From NCBI GenBank assembly GCA_030679025.1, contig JAUXTV010000077.1:1-9779 (forward strand): a stretch of 9,779 nt of DNA, in the 5' to 3' direction. The first letter of the stretch is position 1, and every line of letters starts with the position of its first letter. Source of the DNA: Candidatus Woesearchaeota archaeon (lineage in GTDB: Archaea > Nanobdellota > Nanobdellia > SCGC-AAA011-G17 > UBA489). The notes beneath the pieces were generated by a model. The model saw only the letters and a program-made list of their open reading frames with translations, searched no databases and was not told the origin of the DNA. Made by a program: the position numbers and the translations under genes. Below, in pieces: positions 7,298 through 9,779 of the stretch.

Positions 7298-7312
7298 CTT
7301 TACTAAGTAAAG
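7298..7312. promoter_or_regulatory. Probable HxlR operator (inverted repeat)
   Basis: CTTTACT-A-AGTAAAG: two perfect 7-bp arms with a one-base centre. It touches the TATATA box on one side and fills most of the space to the SnoaL start on the other. It overlaps the BRE position of the hxlR promoter and the downstream part of the SnoaL promoter, so one dimer could affect both genes. Confidence 0.55.
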
Positions 7313-7320
7313 TATATAAA
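7313..7320. promoter_or_regulatory. Bidirectional TATA box for SnoaL-like and HxlR genes
   Basis: TATATAAA, with self-complementary TATATA at 7313-7318. Its centre lies ~25.5 nt from the leftward ATG (7290) and ~26.5 nt from the rightward GTG (7342). Both spacings fit leaderless archaeal transcripts. Confidence 0.65.
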
Positions 7321-7341
7321 TCCAAGCTATCTCAAGGTAAA

Positions 7342-7698
7342 GTGACCTCTTACGAATGGAAAAAAGAAACAACAGAATATGGTCAGTATACTTGTCCTAT
7401 TCATAAAACTATTCTGCTAATTGGCGACAGATGGACACTTTTTATTCTAAGGGAATTTCTCTACGGAGTCAAGCAACAAAGATTTAGTCAATTATTTCGT
7501 TCTTTAAAGCCCATTAGTTCTAGAACACTTTCCCTCAAACTTAAAAAATTGGAGTTGTATGGGTTGTTATCTCGTACAGTGATTCCTGGCAAGACTCTTG
7601 AAGTACAGTATGCTATTACAGAAAAAGGAAAATCTCTGAAAAAAGCTTTAGATAAAATGGGATTATGGTATAAAGAAAATAATAGCTCTACAGAGTAA
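7342..7698 (+). CDS. HxlR-family transcriptional regulator
   Basis: A 118-residue MarR/DUF24 winged-helix DNA-binding protein. Clear HxlR signature: TCPIHKTILLIGDRWTLFIL (17-36), REFLYG, RFSQLFRSLKPISSRTLSLKLKKLELYGLLSR (47-78, recognition helix) and the wing QYAITEKGKSL (89-99). Cys18 sits where HxlR proteins such as HypR and YodB carry a redox- or electrophile-sensing cysteine, so thiol sensing is plausible. The frame is open much further upstream, but homology begins only near GTG 7342, which also fits a leaderless mRNA from the TATA box at 7313; earlier starts would run through the divergent gene. The family acts as dimers on short palindromes, and one is present next to this promoter. 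Target: most likely the divergent SnoaL-like gene and itself. Confidence 0.85.
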   Translation: MTSYEWKKETTEYGQYTCPIHKTILLIGDRWTLFILREFLYGVKQQRFSQLFRSLKPISSRTLSLKLKKLELYGLLSRTVIPGKTLEVQYAITEKGKSLKKALDKMGLWYKENNSSTE

Positions 7699-7714
7699 GT
7701 TTATTGATAAAGTG

Positions 7715-8449
7715 TTATTTCTTTTTAGATAAAGACCATAATTTCTCAAAGACTATTCTTTGTGTATTCGCAATATCTCTATTCTCAATAAGCACACCAA
7801 TAGGTTCCAACTTAGAAAAATTAAAGATAGCTACTTTATTAGCATAAATGAAAGTTGCTGATGGCAGTTTAAAATTCTCTAGATAACGTACATCTCTTTG
7901 TTTATATTTCTCTTCTTCTATGAGCTTTATTGTTTCAGCTGATTTTTCATGGATTACTCTTACAAATATCTTTTGTTGTGTCCTAAGTTTAACAAACTTC
8001 TCAAAATCGTGATTAAGAAATGTAATAATCTCAGAATTAGCATAGACGTCAAAATTCTTTCCTTCTTTATACACATCATGAATAATATTCTTGATTCCTA
8101 GTTTCCCTTCAAATAGACTTACTTTTGGTTTTTCAATTGTTGTATGAGCCAAAGCTCTAAGCTCAGGTAATACTTCTTGAAGCGATCTCTTATTCGCGTC
8201 TAGTATAGAAATGAGATTTTGCGGAGGAATAACCTCAAAACATTTTCTTTTATCCTTGAGGATATAGGATGCAATTCCTTTTTCCATTAAGGATTTTAAG
8301 ATATCATAAGTCGTAGTTCTCTCAACTTTTGCGTATTTAGCGATAGTATTTGCTGTAGCAGTACCAGTAACTAAGGCTGCTAAATAGACTTTTACCTCTC
8401 TTTCTGTTAAACCAAACTTCCTAAGTGCTTCTTCTTTCAGTATAGGCAT
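7715..8449 (-). CDS. TrmB-family transcriptional regulator
   Basis: A 244-residue regulator. Residues ~1-75 are the TrmB winged-helix domain (ALRKFGLTEREVKVYLAALV, then GTATANTIAKYAKVERTTTYDILKSLMEKGIAS). A linker helix (QNLISILDANKRSLQEVLPELR) leads to a C-terminal effector domain of ~135 residues that resembles the phospholipase-D-like sensor part of many archaeal TrmB-like proteins (VSLFEGKLGIKNIIHDVY ... YANSEIITFLN ... SATFIYANKVAIFNF). The sugar-binding extension of the classical maltose regulator is not evident, so the effector is unknown. ATG 8449 (or the adjacent 8452) is chosen over a start at 8500: TATATAAA at 8471-8478 lies ~25 nt upstream, and a longer protein would run through it. 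Divergent from the gene at 8546; an inverted repeat between them may be its site. Confidence 0.83.
   Translation of the reverse strand: MPILKEEALRKFGLTEREVKVYLAALVTGTATANTIAKYAKVERTTTYDILKSLMEKGIASYILKDKRKCFEVIPPQNLISILDANKRSLQEVLPELRALAHTTIEKPKVSLFEGKLGIKNIIHDVYKEGKNFDVYANSEIITFLNHDFEKFVKLRTQQKIFVRVIHEKSAETIKLIEEEKYKQRDVRYLENFKLPSATFIYANKVAIFNFSKLEPIGVLIENRDIANTQRIVFEKLWSLSKKK
7716..7726 (+). terminator. T-rich tract after hxlR
   Basis: TTATTTCTTTTT lies ~20 nt after the hxlR stop and overlaps the 3' end of the convergent TrmB gene. Archaeal termination at oligo-T is known; no stem-loop is seen. Confidence 0.35.
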
Positions 8450-8470
8450 CATTAAGAGGTAAATTAAGGA

Positions 8471-8478
8471 TATATAAA
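8471..8478 (-). promoter_or_regulatory. TATA box for the TrmB-family gene
   Basis: On the minus strand TTTATATA, preceded by purine-rich GACAAAG as a BRE. Centred ~25 nt before ATG 8449, so the mRNA is probably leaderless. Confidence 0.6.
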
Positions 8479-8499
8479 CTTTGTCGTGAATTTCCGTCA

Positions 8500-8534
8500 A
8501 CTTATATTTATAAAAGGTAAACTCACATATAAGT
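8500..8534. promoter_or_regulatory. Inverted repeat around the promoter of the 8546 gene, possible TrmB operator
   Basis: ACTTATAT (8500-8507) and ATATAAGT (8527-8534) are perfect 8-bp inverted arms separated by 19 bp. They bracket the TATA box (8507-8514) and the start-site region of the rightward gene. The centre-to-centre distance is 27 bp. Confidence 0.45.
8507..8514 (+). promoter_or_regulatory. TATA box for the gene at 8546
   Basis: TTTATAAA, centred ~35 nt before TTG 8546 and ~50 nt before ATG 8561. Transcription would begin near 8537, just at the GGAG site (8538-8541). Confidence 0.55.
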
Positions 8535-8545
8535 AAAGGAGATAG

Positions 8546-8920
8546 TTGGAACTGATAAACATGAAAGTAAGCTTACACGAGATTGAGAAAAGAAAAATTG
8601 AACTGAAAAGCAAAGAAATGGCTAAGCATGCGGTAGAAAAAGAAAAAGCTAAAAAAACTATCATTGATCAACTTGCTAGAGGATGCTATGAAGGTCTTCT
8701 TGAGATAGTTGATGAATTTAAAATAGATTTACCTAAAGATCATCTACAAAAAGCTGCAGATTTATATGCTCAATCACAACTTTCTCAAAAATTACAATAT
8801 GCACAACATGCTTATAGACAATTAGGAAATAATAAAAAGGCAGCATCACTAGAAAAGGCTATTGAGGCAGCAATACGTTATGAAATTGCTGATGATTTTG
8901 CAATAAGCATGGGTCTATAA
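8546..8920 (+). CDS. Small all-helical protein of unknown function
   Basis: A 124-residue (or 119 from ATG 8561) soluble protein I do not recognise. The first ~45 residues are a highly charged helix, probably coiled coil (EIEKRKIELKSKEMAKHAVE). The rest is a series of amphipathic helices (LARGCYEGLLEIVDEF; DHLQKAADLYAQSQ; KLQYAQHAYRQLGNN; AASLEKAIEAAIRYEIADDF) resembling a helical hairpin-repeat fold, without a matching TPR consensus. TTG 8546 is favoured because GGAG ends four bases before it; ATG 8561 would put that site 19 bases away. It has its own TATA box and a flanking inverted repeat and is divergent from the TrmB-family regulator, so it may be its target. The stop is 25 nt from the convergent gene. 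It could be an adaptor or a small structural protein. Confidence 0.7.
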   Translation: MELINMKVSLHEIEKRKIELKSKEMAKHAVEKEKAKKTIIDQLARGCYEGLLEIVDEFKIDLPKDHLQKAADLYAQSQLSQKLQYAQHAYRQLGNNKKAASLEKAIEAAIRYEIADDFAISMGL

Positions 8921-8945
8921 TAAAAGTCTAAAATCTATTAGAAAT

Positions 8946-9299
8946 TTACACAAGAACTTTTTTTGCCTGTTGACTATAGGCTCTATAACGAGCTACAAAA
9001 TCTTGTTGCTCTCTCCAACTAACAGCTACAACTCTTCGTACAGACGGTAATCTAAGGCTTCCAGCTTCTTTTTCACTAACAAAATAAAAACTTTCAAGTG
9101 CTCGTTCATCACCTAAAAAAACAAGAGATCCAGCAAGTTGATCAAGAGTAGGAACTTCAGGAATCTCAAGAGTAGGAACCTCAGGAATCTTATTTCTAAT
9201 TACTATACGCTCAGCAGGAACATCGCTCATTAGTTTAGCAGTATAAGAAAGCCCGCTTTGAGCTCTTTCCAGACCATAAATAGTATACCAATAATGCAT
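8946..9299 (-). CDS. Unknown small protein with an in-frame tandem repeat
   Basis: A 117-residue protein I cannot assign. It has no signal peptide or membrane segment. Residues 38-53 hold two copies of an eight-residue Pro/Glu unit, IPEVPTLE-IPEVPTLD, encoded by a 24-nt tandem duplication (9142-9189). The part before it is mixed (MHYWYTIYGLERAQSG), and the part after looks alpha/beta (SLVFLGDERALESFYFVSEKEAGSLRLPSVRRVVAVSW) and ends in a basic helix (ARYRAYSQQAKKVLV). ATG 9299 has TCATAAAC centred ~25 nt upstream with CGAAAT before it, which fits a leaderless promoter. An internal ATG (residue 24) is an alternative. Its own promoter and the in-frame nature of the repeat support a real gene, probably restricted to a narrow lineage. 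Confidence 0.6.
   Translation of the reverse strand: MHYWYTIYGLERAQSGLSYTAKLMSDVPAERIVIRNKIPEVPTLEIPEVPTLDQLAGSLVFLGDERALESFYFVSEKEAGSLRLPSVRRVVAVSWREQQDFVARYRAYSQQAKKVLV
9142..9189. repeat. 24-nt tandem duplication inside the 8946-9299 gene
   Basis: Units 9142-9165 and 9166-9189 match at 23 of 24 positions (T at 9155 versus C at 9179). The period is a multiple of three and adds eight residues. Confidence 0.9.
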
Positions 9300-9311
9300 A
9301 GCAAATATGCA
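9295..9311. repeat. Inverted repeat over the start codon of the 9299 gene
   Basis: TGCATA-GCAAA-TATGCA: perfect 6-bp arms with a five-base spacer, straddling the start codon and the predicted transcription start. It could be an operator or a chance palindrome. Confidence 0.35.
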
Positions 9312-9320
9312 AAAAGAGGA

Positions 9321-9328
9321 GTTTATGA
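9321..9328 (-). promoter_or_regulatory. Weak TATA-like box for the 9299 gene
   Basis: TCATAAAC on the minus strand, ~25 nt before ATG 9299, preceded by CGAAAT, which resembles a BRE. Spacing is good, the box itself imperfect. Confidence 0.4.
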
Positions 9329-9335
9329 AGATTTC

Positions 9336-9365
9336 GAAAAAGAGAAGAAGAAAAAATAAAAAAAA
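9336..9365 (-). terminator. Long T-rich terminator after the histone-fold gene
   Basis: On the minus strand, 12 nt after the stop at 9377, there is a run of T with few interruptions (CCTTTTTTTTATTTTTTCTT, then CTTCTCTTTTTC). Archaeal polymerase terminates at such tracts without a hairpin. Confidence 0.6.
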
Positions 9366-9376
9366 GGAATGCGATG

Positions 9377-9547
9377 TTATAAGTCGCGTGCTTTAACTGT
9401 AGCTCTGCCGTTGTCTTTAGCGCGTTGAGCTGCATCTTTGATTAATCCAGCTACTTTTTCACTTAAAGCTTCAGCGAAATCACCTGCTACGTTCATTCCC
9501 TTTGCAAATTCTTTAACTTTTGCTTTAACTACTAATAAGTCTGACAT
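9377..9547 (-). CDS. Small histone-fold DNA-binding protein (DUF1931-like)
   Basis: A 56-residue protein starting MSDLLVVKAKVKEFAKGMNV. It matches the short archaeal histone-fold family related to DUF1931: KAKVKEFAKG forms the first helix, DFAEALSEKVAGLIKDAAQRAKDN the long central helix, and NGRATVKARDL (46-56) ends it as in archaeal histones, where GRKTVxxxDI contacts DNA. Canonical archaeal histones are ~65-70 residues with a third helix after this motif; here the protein stops exactly at the motif, so that helix is missing or minimal. Charge is balanced rather than strongly basic. ATG 9547 is preceded by AGAGAGGT at an 8-nt spacing, a good Shine-Dalgarno site. The TATA box at 9640-9647 implies a leader of ~70 nt, and a T-rich terminator follows the stop. 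Likely an abundant chromatin or DNA-binding protein; DNA binding is inferred. Confidence 0.82.
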   Translation of the reverse strand: MSDLLVVKAKVKEFAKGMNVAGDFAEALSEKVAGLIKDAAQRAKDNGRATVKARDL

Positions 9548-9555
9548 GGTTGTGT

Positions 9556-9563
9556 ACCTCTCT
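9556..9563 (-). promoter_or_regulatory. Shine-Dalgarno site of the histone-fold gene
   Basis: Minus strand AGAGAGGT, eight bases before ATG 9547. It is one of the best ribosome-binding sites in a window where most genes look leaderless. Confidence 0.6.
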
Positions 9564-9586
9564 GTTTGTTGTTGATCATGTGAAAA

Positions 9587-9608
9587 ACTACACCACAGAG
9601 CCTGTAGT
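9587..9608 (-). promoter_or_regulatory. Possible hairpin in the histone-fold gene leader
   Basis: ACTACA (9587-9592) pairs with TGTAGT (9603-9608) around a 10-nt loop, within the ~70-nt predicted leader. A short stem; may be fortuitous. Confidence 0.25.
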
Positions 9609-9639
9609 GCTTATTTTCAAGGTTTTGACGAGATACTAG

Positions 9640-9647
9640 TATATAAA
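9640..9647 (-). promoter_or_regulatory. TATA box and BRE of the histone-fold gene
   Basis: Minus strand GAAAGC-TTTATATA. The purine-rich GAAAG before the box is a strong BRE and sets the direction leftward. Transcription is expected to start near 9618. Confidence 0.6.
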
Positions 9648-9779
9648 GCTTTCTCCTAAAATGGCAGAAAAAGGCACTTTCGAGCTGTTTTACGAGAGCT
9701 TCGCTTAAAATATTTAGGCATGAAAAGAGTGGTGTTTTGCGAAGAATAGCTTCTATCCTAAATAGAAAATAGCTTCTAC
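9648..9779. other. Unassigned right-edge region with short repeats
   Basis: No convincing gene. It contains ATAGCTTCTA twice (9746-9755 and 9769-9778, 23 bp apart), a hairpin TTCTAT-CCTAA-ATAGAA (9751-9767), and CCTAAA/TTTAGG elements at 9655, 9713 and 9757. One minus-strand frame is open from the right edge to a stop at 9532-9534, without an ATG, GTG or TTG before 9584; it could be the end of a gene outside the window but looks unlike protein. Confidence 0.4.

Noticed and set aside
7129..7341. Longer HxlR protein starting at 7129
   Set aside because: The extra 71 residues are antisense to the SnoaL-like gene, unlike any HxlR N-terminus, and would run across the shared promoter.
8450..8500. 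TrmB protein starting at 8500
   Set aside because: It would include the TATA box in the coding part, and homology begins at MPILKEEALRKFGL.
9142..9189. Possible CRISPR-like repeat
   Set aside because: Only two directly abutting units without spacers, inside a coding frame.
9325..9396. Plus-strand 23-codon ORF (MKISKKRRRKNKKK...) with GAGGAG just upstream of its ATG
   Set aside because: Its Lys/Arg-rich content is simply the reverse of the T-rich terminator of the histone-fold gene, there is no clear promoter, and it runs into that gene antisense.
9661..9708. 15-residue plus-strand ORF (MAEKGTFELFYESFA) after a TATA-like box
   Set aside because: The box-to-ATG distance is too short, there is no ribosome site, and the BRE points the other way.

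Overview
The window looks like a piece of an AT-rich archaeal genome, most likely a DPANN-type lineage (Woesearchaeota/Pacearchaeota-like). The support is an archaeal Hjc Holliday-junction resolvase, a TrmB-family regulator, a COG2112-type kinase, a 56-residue histone-fold protein, an HTH-nucleotidyltransferase/HEPN pair, and TATA(+BRE) promoters with many apparently leaderless starts. The lineage is inferred from gene content only; there is no rRNA or tRNA here.

Layout. 1-850 (+): C-terminal part of an HTH-MNT nucleotidyltransferase cut by the left edge, overlapping a HEPN gene (probable toxin-antitoxin pair). 832-1395 (-): small atypical kinase. It shares a palindromic TATA box with a rightward two-gene unit (1459-4516) encoding two secreted, C-terminally anchored surface proteins: one with terpenoid-cyclase-like toroid repeats plus a Cys-rich stalk, one with Ig/CARDB-like beta domains. 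4517-6356 (-): a double lamin-tail-domain (LTD) membrane-anchored protein, translationally coupled to a small conserved cytosolic coiled-coil protein. 6411-6821 (-): Hjc, whose conserved N-terminus can only be included if translation starts at an ATT codon. 6877-7698: divergent SnoaL-like and HxlR genes with a symmetric shared promoter and an operator-like inverted repeat. 7715-8920: divergent TrmB regulator and small helical protein. 8946-9299 (-): unknown protein with a perfect-frame 24-nt duplication. 9377-9547 (-): histone-fold protein. 9548-9779: histone leader and promoter, then unassigned DNA with short repeats.

Promoter logic is consistent across the window. Several genes (kinase, SnoaL, HxlR, TrmB, the 9299 gene) have a TATA-like box centred about 25 nt before the start codon, as expected for leaderless mRNAs. 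Others (1459 gene, Hjc from ATT, 8546 gene) have the box 35-40 nt upstream plus a Shine-Dalgarno-like motif. This regularity helped choose starts.

No CRISPR array, transposon or tRNA was seen. I did not find a clear-cut new defence or metabolic system. The strongest unusual points are the AUU-start candidate for Hjc, the symmetric HxlR/SnoaL control region, and the surface-protein block with its coupled LTD operon.
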